A DNA stretch of 64,000 nt from Rhodothermales bacterium (GTDB lineage Bacteria > Bacteroidota > Rhodothermia > Rhodothermales > JANQRZ01): positions 124,001 to 188,000 of the forward strand of contig JBDUXZ010000020.1 of the NCBI GenBank assembly GCA_039944855.1, given 5' to 3'. The notes under the pieces were generated by a model that was not told the DNA's origin, made no database searches, and saw only the letters and a program-made list of their open reading frames with translations. This document shows, in pieces, positions 39,641-48,510 of this stretch; the stretch's first letter is position 1, and every line of letters begins with the position of its first letter. Made by a program: the position numbers and the translations under genes.

Positions 39641-40639
39641 ATGGCTGTTCGTGTGGCGGTTGATGCCGTGGGCGGCGATCACGCGCCCGGAGTCGTAGTC
39701 GAGGGCGCCGTTCAGGCCCTCCGAGACTCCGATGGGGACCTGCACGTCGTGCTCGTCGGCCCCGAGGAGACGATCCGTGCCGCCCTCGCCGAGCACGACG
39801 CCGACGACCTACCGCTCGACGTCCTCGACGCGCCCGAGGTGATCGGGATGGCCGAGTCGCCGGCGACGGCGGTGAAGACCAAGACCCGCTCGTCGATCCA
39901 CGTCGGGCTCGGCGCGCACAAGCAGGGCGCCGTCGACGCATTCGCCTCGGCGGGCAACACGGGTGCGGTGATGGCCGCGTCGCTCTTCATCCTCGGCCGG
40001 CTACCGGGCGTGGCGCGGCCCGCGCTCCCCGGCTACTTCCCGACCACGAAGAGCTACTCGATCGTGATCGACGTGGGCGCGAACGTGGATTCGAAACCCG
40101 AGCACCTCGCGCAGTTCGCGCAGATGGGGCAGGTCTACGCCGAAGGCGTGATGCAGCGCGAGAACGCGACGGTCGGCCTGCTGAACGTGGGCGAGGAGCG
40201 CGGGAAGGGCAACGAGGCGGCGAAGGCCGCGCACGAGTTGATCGCCGCGCTCGACGGGGTGAACTTCGTCGGCAACATGGAAGGCCGCGACATCATGCAC
40301 CACGCCGCCGACGTCATCGTGTGCGACGGGTTCGTTGGCAACATCGTGCTCAAGCTCGGCGAGAGCCTCACGACCGTGCTCCCCCAACTGATCGGGGCCG
40401 AGATCAAACGGCAGGGCCTCAGCGCCGAGGAGACGGACCTCATCAAGCGCGTCTTCGGGAACGTCACGAAGCCGTTCAACTACGAGGAGTACGGCGGCGT
40501 CCCGCTTCTCGGCGTGGACGGGGCGGTGCTGATCGGGCACGGTGGCTCGTCGGCCCGCGCGATCGCCGAGATGATCCGCCGCGCCGCCGCCGGGGCCCGC
40601 CACGACGTGCGCGGCGCGATCGCCGCCGCCCTCGCCTGA
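39641..40639 (+). CDS. plsX: Phosphate acyltransferase PlsX
   Basis: A 332-residue enzyme that converts acyl-ACP to acyl-phosphate for phospholipid synthesis. Signatures: RVAVDAVGGDHAPGVVVEGA, SSIHVGLGAHKQGAVDAFASAGNTGAVMAAS, VDVGANVDSKPEHLAQFAQMG, VGLLNVGEERGKGNE and VVCDGFVGNIVLKLGE-like text. The ATG at 39641 begins at this conserved N-terminus, while the open frame runs further upstream through the terminator. It starts the plsX-fabH-fabD-fabG series. Confidence 0.96.
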   Translation: MAVRVAVDAVGGDHAPGVVVEGAVQALRDSDGDLHVVLVGPEETIRAALAEHDADDLPLDVLDAPEVIGMAESPATAVKTKTRSSIHVGLGAHKQGAVDAFASAGNTGAVMAASLFILGRLPGVARPALPGYFPTTKSYSIVIDVGANVDSKPEHLAQFAQMGQVYAEGVMQRENATVGLLNVGEERGKGNEAAKAAHELIAALDGVNFVGNMEGRDIMHHAADVIVCDGFVGNIVLKLGESLTTVLPQLIGAEIKRQGLSAEETDLIKRVFGNVTKPFNYEEYGGVPLLGVDGAVLIGHGGSSARAIAEMIRRAAAGARHDVRGAIAAALA

Positions 40640-40661
40640 CCCCTCCCCGCTTTACCATCCC

Positions 40662-40689
40662 GTAGAGGCGCAGCAGGCTGCGCCCCTAC
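40662..40689. repeat. Dispersed palindromic repeat, copy 6
   Basis: GTAGAGGCGCAGCA / GGCTGCGCCCCTAC, near-palindromic, in the 69-bp gap between plsX and fabH. Confidence 0.85.
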
Positions 40690-40708
40690 GCACGACCTCC
40701 CCACCTCT

Positions 40709-41728
40709 ATGCCTCGCGCCGCCATCACCGCCGTCGGTCACTTCCTCCCGGAGGAGCGGATGACGAACGCCGACCTCGAGAAGCTCGTCGACACGAACGA
40801 CGAGTGGATCCGGTCGCGCACCGGGATCCGTGAGCGGCGCATCCTCCGCGACCCGGAGAAAGCGACCTCGTACATGGCGACGAAGGCGGCGCAGGAGGTC
40901 CTCGACCGCCGCGGCATCAGCGCCGACGAGATCGACCTGATCCTCGTAGCGACGGTGACGCCGGACATGATCTACCCGGCGACGGCATGCCTCGTGCAGG
41001 AGCAGCTCGGCGCCTCGAAGGCGTGGGGCTTCGACCTCTCGGCGGCGTGCAGCGGCTTCCTCTTCGCCCTCAACGTCGGCGCGCGGTTCATCGAGTCCGG
41101 CAAGCACACGAAGGTGCTCGTCATCGGCGCGGACAAGATGAGCGCGATCGTCGACTACACCGACCGCACGACGTGCATCATCTTCGGCGACGGCGCGGGC
41201 GCGGTCCTCCTCGAACCGACCGAGGACGGCAACGGCATCGTCGACTCCATCGAGCACGTCGACGGCTCGGGCGGCGACTACCTCCGGCAGAAGGCGGGCG
41301 GCAGCCTCCACCCGACCACGCACGAGACGGTGGAGAACCGCGAGCACTTCCTCCACCAAGAGGGGCGGCAGGTGTTCAAGTTCGCCGTCCGCGGCATGGC
41401 CGACGTGGCGGCCGAGGTGATGGAGCGCAACGGCCTCGAAGGCGACGACATCCGCTACCTCGTCCCGCACCAAGCCAACCTCCGCATCATCGACGCGACG
41501 GCGAACCGGATGGGCGTCGACCGCGATAAGGTGATGATTAACATCGAGCGCTACGGCAACACGACGGCGGCCACGCTCCCGCTCTGCCTCTACGACTGGG
41601 AGCACGAACTCCGCCCCGGCGACAACCTCATCCTCGCGGCCTTCGGCGGCGGCTTCACGTGGGGCGCGACCTATCTCCGCTGGGCCTACGACGGCTCCGA
41701 GCACGGCGTCCCCCCGACCGACGCGTAA
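40709..41728 (+). CDS. fabH: 3-oxoacyl-ACP synthase III
   Basis: A 339-residue ketosynthase that starts fatty-acid synthesis by condensing acetyl-CoA (or a branched acyl-CoA) with malonyl-ACP. The catalytic triad is Cys114 in [11 protein letters not shown], His254 in VPHQANLRI and Asn284 in [11 protein letters not shown]. The N-terminal [20 protein letters not shown] and ILVATVTPD-type blocks are typical. It lies between plsX and fabD. Confidence 0.97.
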   Translation: MPRAAITAVGHFLPEERMTNADLEKLVDTNDEWIRSRTGIRERRILRDPEKATSYMATKAAQEVLDRRGISADEIDLILVATVTPDMIYPATACLVQEQLGASKAWGFDLSAACSGFLFALNVGARFIESGKHTKVLVIGADKMSAIVDYTDRTTCIIFGDGAGAVLLEPTEDGNGIVDSIEHVDGSGGDYLRQKAGGSLHPTTHETVENREHFLHQEGRQVFKFAVRGMADVAAEVMERNGLEGDDIRYLVPHQANLRIIDATANRMGVDRDKVMINIERYGNTTAATLPLCLYDWEHELRPGDNLILAAFGGGFTWGATYLRWAYDGSEHGVPPTDA

Positions 41729-41740
41729 CCCCCTCTCCCG

Positions 41741-42682
41741 ATGGCTACTGCCTTTCTCTTCCCCGGCCAGGGCTCCCAATTCGTCGGCATGGGCGCCGAT
41801 CTGTACGAGCAGTTCCCCGAGGCCCGCGCCGTGATCGACGAGGCCGACCGCCACCTCGACTTCCCGTTGAAGGAGCGGATGTTCGGGAGCGGCGGTGACG
41901 GCGACGCCGAGCAGGCCGCGCTGACGCAGACCGACGTGACGCAGCCCGCGCTCTACGTCCACAGCCTCGCCGCCTTCGCCGTGCTGGAAAAGCAGGGACA
42001 CGTGCCCGATATGACGGCGGGCCACAGCCTCGGCGAGTACAGCGCGCTCGCCGCGGCCGGCGCGCTCGACGTGATCGATGGGCTCCGGCTCGTCCGCCTG
42101 CGCGGGCAGCTGATGGCGCAAGCGGGCGACGAGCGGCCCGGCACCATGAGCGCCGTGCTCGGCATCGACCCCGACGCGCTCGAACGGGTCTGCAAAGAGG
42201 TGACCGACACGGGCGAAGGCGTCGTGCAGTGCGCCAACTTCAACGCGCCGGGGCAGATCGTCATCTCCGGCGACAACGACGCCGTCGAGCGGGCCGGCGA
42301 GGCGGCGAAAGCGGCCGGGGCGAAACGCGTCATCCCCCTCACCGTCGGCGGCGCGTTCCACTCGCCGCTGATGGGCTACGCCCGCGACGGACTGGGCGAG
42401 GCGCTCGAACGCGCCGAGATCCGCGCGCCGCGCTGCCCCGTCTACCTCAACGTCACCGCGCAGCCGACGACCGACCCCGACGAGATCCGCCGGCAGTTGC
42501 TGGCCCAACTCACCGCCCCCGTCCGCTGGGCACAGACGCTCGAAGCGATGCGCGCCGACGGTGCCGACCGCTTCGTCGAAGTCGGCGCGGGGAACGTGCT
42601 CGCCGGCCTCGTCAAGCGCACCCTCGGCCGCGATGTCGAGACGGTCACGGCCGGGAAAGCCGACGAGCTACAGAACCCGTAA
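41741..42682 (+). CDS. fabD: Malonyl-CoA:ACP transacylase
   Basis: A 313-residue acyltransferase. FLFPGQGSQFVGMG opens the protein. The nucleophile Ser96 is in GHSLGEYSALAAAG, and His207 is in GGAFHSPLM; NFNAPGQIVISGD is also conserved. It supplies malonyl-ACP to FabH and FabF. It starts 12 bp after fabH, so the two are co-transcribed. Confidence 0.97.
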   Translation: MATAFLFPGQGSQFVGMGADLYEQFPEARAVIDEADRHLDFPLKERMFGSGGDGDAEQAALTQTDVTQPALYVHSLAAFAVLEKQGHVPDMTAGHSLGEYSALAAAGALDVIDGLRLVRLRGQLMAQAGDERPGTMSAVLGIDPDALERVCKEVTDTGEGVVQCANFNAPGQIVISGDNDAVERAGEAAKAAGAKRVIPLTVGGAFHSPLMGYARDGLGEALERAEIRAPRCPVYLNVTAQPTTDPDEIRRQLLAQLTAPVRWAQTLEAMRADGADRFVEVGAGNVLAGLVKRTLGRDVETVTAGKADELQNP

Positions 42683-42691
42683 ACCGTCACC

Positions 42692-42720
42692 GTAGGGAGC
42701 GCAGCGCGCTGCGCCCCTAC
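42692..42720. repeat. Dispersed palindromic repeat, copy 7
   Basis: GTAGGGAGCGCAGC next to GCGCTGCGCCCCTAC, near-palindromic, in the 53-bp gap between fabD and fabG. Confidence 0.85.
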
Positions 42721-42735
42721 CTGTACCCCCTCCCC

Positions 42736-43485
42736 ATGCAACTCGATCTCTCTGGCAAAACAGCCCTCGTCACCGGCGGCACGCGTGGCATCGGCCGCGC
42801 GATTGTCGAAGCCTTCGCCGACGCGGGCGCGAAGGTAGCCTTCACGTACCGCTCCTCGTCCGACACCGCCGACGCGCTGAAGGCCGAGTTGGAAAGCCGA
42901 GGCGTCGAAGCGCTCGCCATCCAGAGCGACGCGGCGGATTTCGACGCGGCACAGGCCGCCGTGCAGTCCGTGCTCGATGCGTGGGGCTCGCTCGACGTGC
43001 TCGTCAACAACGCGGGCGTCACGCGCGACAACCTTCTGATTCGGATGAGCGAGGAGGACTGGGACGCCGTGATCGGGACGAACCTGAAGAGCGTGTTCAA
43101 CCTCTGCAAAGCCGCGTACCGGCCGATGATGAAGCAGCGCGCCGGGCGGATCGTCAACGTGTCGTCGGTCGTTGGGGTGATGGGGAACGCGGGGCAGGCG
43201 AACTACGCGGCGAGCAAGGCCGGCATCATCGGGTTCACCAAAAGCCTCGCCCGCGAGCTTGGCGCGCGCGGCGTGACGGCGAACGTCGTCGCCCCCGGCT
43301 ACGTCGACACCGACATGACGGACGCGCTCAGCGACGCAGCGAAAGAGGCGATGACGAACGGCATCCCGCTTAAGCGGACGGCCACGCCCGAGGACATCGC
43401 CCACGCCGTCCTCTTCCTCGCCTCCGACGCGGCGAGCTACATCACCGGCCACACCCTCCACGTCGACGGCGGCCTCGCGATGTGA
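42736..43485 (+). CDS. fabG: 3-oxoacyl-ACP reductase
   Basis: A 249-residue NADPH-dependent SDR. TGGTRGIGRAI is the cofactor loop, NNAG is near residue 92, Ser is in VNVSSVVGVMG, and Tyr157/Lys161 are in NYAASKAG. The C-terminus HTLHVDGGLAM is that of FabG. It reduces 3-ketoacyl-ACP in each elongation round. No acpP or fabF follows directly: the next gene begins within its stop codon and encodes an unrelated exported protein. Confidence 0.96.
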   Translation: MQLDLSGKTALVTGGTRGIGRAIVEAFADAGAKVAFTYRSSSDTADALKAELESRGVEALAIQSDAADFDAAQAAVQSVLDAWGSLDVLVNNAGVTRDNLLIRMSEEDWDAVIGTNLKSVFNLCKAAYRPMMKQRAGRIVNVSSVVGVMGNAGQANYAASKAGIIGFTKSLARELGARGVTANVVAPGYVDTDMTDALSDAAKEAMTNGIPLKRTATPEDIAHAVLFLASDAASYITGHTLHVDGGLAM

Positions 43486-44060
43486 TGTGCCGCCCGCTCC
43501 TCATCTGCCTCGTCCTCGCAACGCTCGCTCCTGTAGCGTGGGCGCAGACGCCCCACCAACGCGCTACACCATCCCCCTCTGAACAGGCCCTCATGGGATT
43601 GGGAGGGCATTTCGGCGGTGGCTTGCTCGCAACCGGAGGGGTCGGACTCGCCGCGGCGTTCGATGATTCGTTCTCCTCCACCACGGGTATCATCATGGTG
43701 CTGACCTTGTATCCGCTTGGGGCAGCCGCAGCGAGCTACGGGGTTGGACAGGTGTCCGGGACGGAGGGGACGTTCGGCGGGACCGTGCGCGGCGCGTACA
43801 TCGGGGCGGGACTTGGGCTCGTGGTCGGGGTGCCAATCAGCGCTCTTCTGCTCCGCGCAGCGTCCCCGGAAGAAACGCCGAGTTCGATCAATGAAGGAAT
43901 TGGGACCACGTTCTTGGCCCTCAGCGTCGGCGCAATGATCTACATCGGCGGCACGCTCATCGGGTCGGTTCGCGGTTACAATGCGAGCGTGCAACCGACT
44001 GTAGTCCGCAACGTGGATGGCCAGATGGTGCCGGCTGCGCGGTTGACGATCGCGTTCTAG
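43485..44060 (+). CDS. Exported Gly/Ala-rich membrane protein of unknown function
   Basis: A 191-residue protein. The ATG overlaps the last base of the fabG stop (TGATG); a GTG one codon earlier is also possible. The signal peptide MCRPLLICLVLATLAPVAWA is followed by a mature part with several hydrophobic Gly-rich stretches (GGHFGGGLLATGGVGLAAAF, TVRGAYIGAGLGLVVGVPIS, LSVGAMIYIGGTLIG) that could be membrane helices or barrel strands. It ends MVPAARLTIAF. No family recognised. Coupling to fabG may be incidental. Base composition is a little less GC-rich than its neighbours. Confidence 0.65.
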   Translation: MCRPLLICLVLATLAPVAWAQTPHQRATPSPSEQALMGLGGHFGGGLLATGGVGLAAAFDDSFSSTTGIIMVLTLYPLGAAAASYGVGQVSGTEGTFGGTVRGAYIGAGLGLVVGVPISALLLRAASPEETPSSINEGIGTTFLALSVGAMIYIGGTLIGSVRGYNASVQPTVVRNVDGQMVPAARLTIAF

Positions 44061-44122
44061 CGCCGCCTTTTCGGTGAAGCAAGCAGCGGTGCGGCGATCT
44101 CCCCGGAACCTCCGGCGTGGCG

Positions 44123-44130
44123 TACTTTTA
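44123..44130 (+). promoter_or_regulatory. -7 promoter box for the second DEAD helicase
   Basis: TACTTTTA (7 of 8 to TAnnTTTG) 30 bases before the helicase ATG. Confidence 0.5.
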
Positions 44131-44160
44131 GAGCACCGACCCAACCCCGGAGAACCCCGC

Positions 44161-45645
44161 ATGGCCTACAAGGCAGTCATCGACCTGACGCAGAAGGCGC
44201 AGGACGACAAACGCAAGCAGCAAGCGAAGGAACGATTTCAGGAGCCGGAGCCCGCGCTCCCTCCGATGGACGTGAAGGACCTGCCGCCCGCCCTCCAGGA
44301 CGGCGTCGAAGGCGTCGGCTGGCCGAGCCTGATGCCGGTGCAGCAGCGCGCGGTCCCGTACATGCTCGCCGGGCAGGACCTCATCGTGCAGGCCCGCACC
44401 GGCACCGGCAAGACCGGCGCGTTCCTCCTCCCCCTCCTCGAACTCCTCGACCCGCACAAGAAAGAGATGCAGGCCCTCGTGCTCGGGCCGACGCGCGAGC
44501 TCGCGCGGCAGATCCTCAGCGAGTTTGAGCGGATGAACGGCGGCCGGCCCGAAGAGGAGCGGCTCCACGCCGTGGCCGTCTACGGCGGCGTCGGCTACGG
44601 GCCCCAGGTGAGCGCGTTCAAAGAGGGCGCCCAGCTCGTCGTCGGCACGCCGGGCCGCGTGCTCGACCACCTCGACAAGGGGACGCTCCGGCTCGACGGG
44701 CTCCGCATCCTCATCCTCGACGAGGCCGACGAGATGCTCTCGATGGGGTTCTACCCCGCGATGAAGAAGCTCCAGCGCTTCCTCCCGCGCAACCGCCAGA
44801 GCTACATGTTCTCGGCGACGATGCCGTTCAAAGTGCAGCGGATGGGCGAGGAGTTCCTGCAAAAGCCCGGCTTCCTCACGCTCTCCTCCGGCCGCGTCCA
44901 CGTCGACTCGATGGACCACCGCGCCTACCGCGTGAGCGCGATGGATAAGGACCGCACGCTCGTGCGCCTCATCGAGTTGGAGAACCCCGACGCGGCGATC
45001 ATCTTCGCCAACACCCGGCGCGAGGTCGAGTACCTCGCCGCGTTCCTCCGCAACTTCGGCCACGACGCCGCCGAGATCTCCAGCGACCTCACGCAGAGCG
45101 CCCGCGAAGAGGTCATGGGCCGCCTCCGCAAAGGCGAACTCCGCTTCCTCGTCGCCACCGACGTGGCCGCGCGCGGGATCGACATCTCGGACCTCTCGCA
45201 CGTGTTCATGTACGACGTGCCGCAGGACCGCGAGTACTACATCCACCGCGCCGGGCGGACGGCCCGCGCCGGCAAGACCGGCGTCGCCATCAGCATCGTC
45301 ACCGCCGAGACCGAGCGCGTGCTCGACGAGATCGGGCGGAAGTACGACATCGAGTTTGACAAGCCGCCCGTGCCGACGGACGAACAAGTGGCCCAGCGCG
45401 TGAGCCAGCGGCTCGTCGTCTTGCTCGAAGAGGAGCTTCGCAACAAGACGCGGATGGAGCGCGAGCGGATGCAGCGGTTCGTCCCGCTCGCCCAGCGCCT
45501 CATCGCCGAAGAGGAGCCCGAACTCCTCGCGATGCTGCTCGACGAGTATTACCACGAGAGCCTCCACGCGACCGACGGGGAGGCGGAAGAGCAGGAGCGG
45601 CAGGAACGCCGCCCGAGCGACCGCGACCGCGGCTCCAGGAGATAA
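44161..45645 (+). CDS. DEAD-box RNA helicase (second, short form)
   Basis: A 494-residue helicase. Motif I ARTGTGKTGAF, GPTRELARQIL, GTPGRVLDHL, LDEADEMLSMGF, FSATMP, and motif VI YYIHRAGRTARAG (HRxGRTxR with Ala at the second variable position). A Lys-rich N-terminal segment (QKAQDDKRKQQAKERFQEPE) precedes the core. The C-terminal 90 residues are charged, helical and rich in Glu/Arg, with no DbpA-type RNA-binding fold, unlike the other helicase in this window. RNA metabolism is inferred. It starts after its own promoter and is 17 bp from the ChaN gene. Confidence 0.92.
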   Translation: MAYKAVIDLTQKAQDDKRKQQAKERFQEPEPALPPMDVKDLPPALQDGVEGVGWPSLMPVQQRAVPYMLAGQDLIVQARTGTGKTGAFLLPLLELLDPHKKEMQALVLGPTRELARQILSEFERMNGGRPEEERLHAVAVYGGVGYGPQVSAFKEGAQLVVGTPGRVLDHLDKGTLRLDGLRILILDEADEMLSMGFYPAMKKLQRFLPRNRQSYMFSATMPFKVQRMGEEFLQKPGFLTLSSGRVHVDSMDHRAYRVSAMDKDRTLVRLIELENPDAAIIFANTRREVEYLAAFLRNFGHDAAEISSDLTQSAREEVMGRLRKGELRFLVATDVAARGIDISDLSHVFMYDVPQDREYYIHRAGRTARAGKTGVAISIVTAETERVLDEIGRKYDIEFDKPPVPTDEQVAQRVSQRLVVLLEEELRNKTRMERERMQRFVPLAQRLIAEEEPELLAMLLDEYYHESLHATDGEAEEQERQERRPSDRDRGSRR

Positions 45646-45662
45646 CCCAACCGGACACCCCG

Positions 45663-46676
45663 ATGCGCCCCCTCGGTCTGCTCGCCCTTTCGTTCGCGCT
45701 CGCCACCGCGGGCTGCGTCACGGCCCAAACCGCCGGCCCACCGCCGATGGAGTCGATGACAGCGGAATCGATGGAGGCGAAGCCGATGGATGCGGGGATG
45801 ACCGACGAGATGAGCGCGGACGCGTACCGGCTCTACACCGCCGCCGGCGCTCCGTCCACGTTCGACGACCTCGTCGCCGCGATGCGCGACGCCGATGTCG
45901 TGATCCTCGGCGAGACGCACGACGACGCGACGACGCACGCCCTCCAACTCCGGCTGTTTCAGGCCGCGGCTACGCTCGACCGGCCCGTCGCCCTCTCGCT
46001 CGAGATGTTCGAACGCGACGTGCAGGGCGTGCTCGACGAGTACCTCGCCGGGACGATCCGCGAGCGCGACTTCCTCGACGCCGCCAGGCCGTGGGGCAAC
46101 TACGTCACCGACTACCGTCCGCTCGTCGAGTTTGCGCGCGAGCGCGGGCTCCCGGTCGTCGCCGCGAACGCGCCGCAGCGCTACGTCAGCCGCGTCTCCC
46201 GACTCGGCCCCGACGCGCTCGACACGCTCCCGAGCGCGGTGCGCACCGTGCTGCCGCCGAATGTCGCCCCCGCTTCCGTAGCGCTCGAAGCGGAGTTCAC
46301 CGCGCTCATGCAGGGGATGATGGGCCACGGCCATGGCGCCGCCCCCGACTCGACGACCTCGGACGCTGCCGCCGTCCACGGCAGCGCGCCCGACCTCACG
46401 AACCTGCTCCACGCGCAGAACCTCCGCGATGCCTCGATGGGCCACACGATCGCGACCTACCTCGACTGGCACCCGGGCCACCGCGTCGTCCACCTCAACG
46501 GGACGTTCCACAGCGAGGGCGGGCTCGGCGTGCCGGAGCACCTCCTGCGGTACCGGCCGGAGACCCGCACGCTCGTCGTCACCATGCGGCCCGACGACGC
46601 GTTCCCGGCGCTCGACCTCGCCGCGTTCCGGGGCGCCGACGGCTTCTTCGTCGTCGTCGATCCGGCCAGTCGGTAG
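45663..46676 (+). CDS. ChaN-family (haem-binding-type) lipoprotein
   Basis: A 337-residue protein. The signal MRPLGLLALSFALATAGC carries a lipobox, then comes a Met-rich linker (MESMTAESMEAKPMDAG). The ChaN/EreA-like domain shows DVVILGETHDDATTHALQL, SLEMFERDVQGVLDEYLAG and VVAANAPQRYVSRVS, with a late HLNGTFHSEGGLGVPE. ChaN of Campylobacter binds haem in the periplasm. A HGHG cluster sits in a variable loop (near residue 220). A role in iron/haem handling is inferred from family only; no uptake genes adjoin. Confidence 0.87.
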   Translation: MRPLGLLALSFALATAGCVTAQTAGPPPMESMTAESMEAKPMDAGMTDEMSADAYRLYTAAGAPSTFDDLVAAMRDADVVILGETHDDATTHALQLRLFQAAATLDRPVALSLEMFERDVQGVLDEYLAGTIRERDFLDAARPWGNYVTDYRPLVEFARERGLPVVAANAPQRYVSRVSRLGPDALDTLPSAVRTVLPPNVAPASVALEAEFTALMQGMMGHGHGAAPDSTTSDAAAVHGSAPDLTNLLHAQNLRDASMGHTIATYLDWHPGHRVVHLNGTFHSEGGLGVPEHLLRYRPETRTLVVTMRPDDAFPALDLAAFRGADGFFVVVDPASR

Positions 46677-46743
46677 CGAGCGGTCGGTAGCGAGCGGGCC
46701 GCGCGAGGTTGCAGCCTGCGGGGAGGGAATCGGCAGCGCGCCG

Positions 46744-46749
46744 TATGTT
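46744..46749 (+). promoter_or_regulatory. -7-like box for the M49-like peptidase gene
   Basis: TATGTT followed by GTG, 25 bases before the start region; weaker than the other boxes. Confidence 0.3.
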
Positions 46750-46773
46750 GTGCGCCTTCCTTTACCCACCCCG

Positions 46774-48450
46774 ATGACCATGCGTTTTCTCCTGAGCCTC
46801 ACCCTGCTCGCCCTCGCCCTCGGCGGCTGCGAGCTCGAAGACACCCGCCGCCCCGACGCCTCAGCGCAGCCCGCGCCCGCCGACTCGGCCGCCTCGACGG
46901 CGATGACGATGCAGCAGCGCCTCGACCAGTACACTCCCGTCCGCCTCGGGACGGACATCGAACTGACCGACGCGCAGCAGCAAATGATCCCCCTCCTCAT
47001 CGACGCAGCCGAGGCGATGGACGAGGTGTTCTGGCTCGAAGCCTACGGCGACCGCGACGCGCTCCTCGCCGGCCTCGACCCGGCGGCCCGGCGCTACGCC
47101 GAGATCAACTACGGTCCGTGGGACCGGCTCGACGGCAACGAGCCGTTCCTCCCCGGTGTCGGCCCGAAACCGGCCGGGGCGAACTTCTACCCCGCCGACG
47201 TCACGAAGGACGAGCTCGAAGCCGCCGCCGCCGAGGACCCCGCCCTCCTCGACCTCTACACCCTCGTCCGCCGCGACTCCACCGGCGGACTCACCGCGAT
47301 CCCGTACCACGAGGCCTTCCGCGAGCAGCACGAGCGCGCCGCCGCCAAGCTCCGCGAGGCCGCCGCCCTCGCCGACGAGCCCGGCCTCAAGCGCTACCTC
47401 ACGCTCCGCGCCGACGCCCTGCTGTCCGGCGAGTACCAGCCCAGCGACCTCGCGTGGATGGACATGAAGGGCAACACGGTGGACTTCGTCGTCGGCCCGA
47501 TCGAGACGTACGAGGACCAGCTCATGGGCGCGAAGGCGGCGCACTCGGCCTACGTCCTCGTCAAAGACCGCGAGTGGAGCGACCGGCTCGCCCGCTACGC
47601 CACGCTCCTGCCCCAGCTCCAGCGCGGCCTCCCCGTCCCCGACGAGTACAAGCAGGAAGAGCCCGGCACCGACGCCGACCTCGGCGCCTACGACGTGATC
47701 TACTACGCTGGCGACTCGAACGCCGGCTCCAAAACGATCGCCATCAACCTCCCCAACGACGAGGAGGTCCAGCTCCAAAAGGGCTCGCGCCGGCTCCAAC
47801 TCAAGAACGCGATGCGCGCCAAGTTCGACCAGATCCTCGAGCCCATCGCCGACGCGCTCATCGTCCCCGCGCAACGCGACAACGTGACCTTCGACGCCTT
47901 CTTTGCCAACACGATGTTCCACGAGGTCGCCCACGGCCTCGGCATCAAGACCCTCATTGATGGCAGCGGGACGACGGTCCGCGAGGCGCTGAAGGAGAAC
48001 GCGAGCGCGCTCGAAGAGGGCAAGGCCGACGTGCTCGGACTCTACATGGTGCAGGCGCTCCACGAGGACGGCGAGATCGGCGGCGAGCTGCTCGACAACT
48101 ACACCACCTTCCTCTCGTCCATCTTCCGCTCGATCCGCTTCGGCGCCTCGTCCGCGCACGGCCGCGCGAACCTCATCCGGTTCAACTACTTCATGGAGCA
48201 CGGCGCGTTCACGCGGACCGAGGACGGCCGCTACCGCGTCAACCCCGAGCGAATGGGAGAGGTCGTGGACATGCTCAGCCAGCAGATCCTCCGCTTCCAG
48301 GGCGACGGCGACTACGAAGGCGTTCAGCGGTTTGTCGCCGAGTACGCTCAGATCGGCCCCGACCTCCGCGCCGACCTCGACCGGCTCCAGGCCGCGATGA
48401 TCCCCGTCGATGTGACGTTCGAGCAGGGCACGGGTGTGCTTGGACTTTAG
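46774..48450 (+). CDS. M49-like zinc peptidase lipoprotein (dipeptidyl-peptidase III family, HExxH form)
   Basis: A 558-residue lipoprotein. The signal MTMRFLLSLTLLALALGGC ends in a lipobox. The zinc motifs are HEVAH at 383-387 and, 27 residues on, ENASALEEGKAD with Glu414/415, equivalent to the M49 EECRAD motif. Classical DPP III has HEXXGH; here the motif is a plain five-residue HExxH. The N-terminal half shows family features such as YGPWDRLDGNEPFLPGVGPKP and NLPNDEEVQLQKGSRRLQLKN. It should release peptides or dipeptides in the periplasm or at the surface. Start could be the Met two codons later. Confidence 0.88.
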   Translation: MTMRFLLSLTLLALALGGCELEDTRRPDASAQPAPADSAASTAMTMQQRLDQYTPVRLGTDIELTDAQQQMIPLLIDAAEAMDEVFWLEAYGDRDALLAGLDPAARRYAEINYGPWDRLDGNEPFLPGVGPKPAGANFYPADVTKDELEAAAAEDPALLDLYTLVRRDSTGGLTAIPYHEAFREQHERAAAKLREAAALADEPGLKRYLTLRADALLSGEYQPSDLAWMDMKGNTVDFVVGPIETYEDQLMGAKAAHSAYVLVKDREWSDRLARYATLLPQLQRGLPVPDEYKQEEPGTDADLGAYDVIYYAGDSNAGSKTIAINLPNDEEVQLQKGSRRLQLKNAMRAKFDQILEPIADALIVPAQRDNVTFDAFFANTMFHEVAHGLGIKTLIDGSGTTVREALKENASALEEGKADVLGLYMVQALHEDGEIGGELLDNYTTFLSSIFRSIRFGASSAHGRANLIRFNYFMEHGAFTRTEDGRYRVNPERMGEVVDMLSQQILRFQGDGDYEGVQRFVAEYAQIGPDLRADLDRLQAAMIPVDVTFEQGTGVLGL

Positions 48451-48510
48451 GTCTCCCTTTCCTAACCGATATTGGCGACACTAAATCCAAACACCAACAC
48501 TCATACCTCC

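Noticed and set aside
43437-44162. Open frame of 241 codons on the minus strand opposite the gene after fabG
   Set aside because: No signal peptide or domain; the plus-strand frame has a clear signal peptide and couples to fabG.
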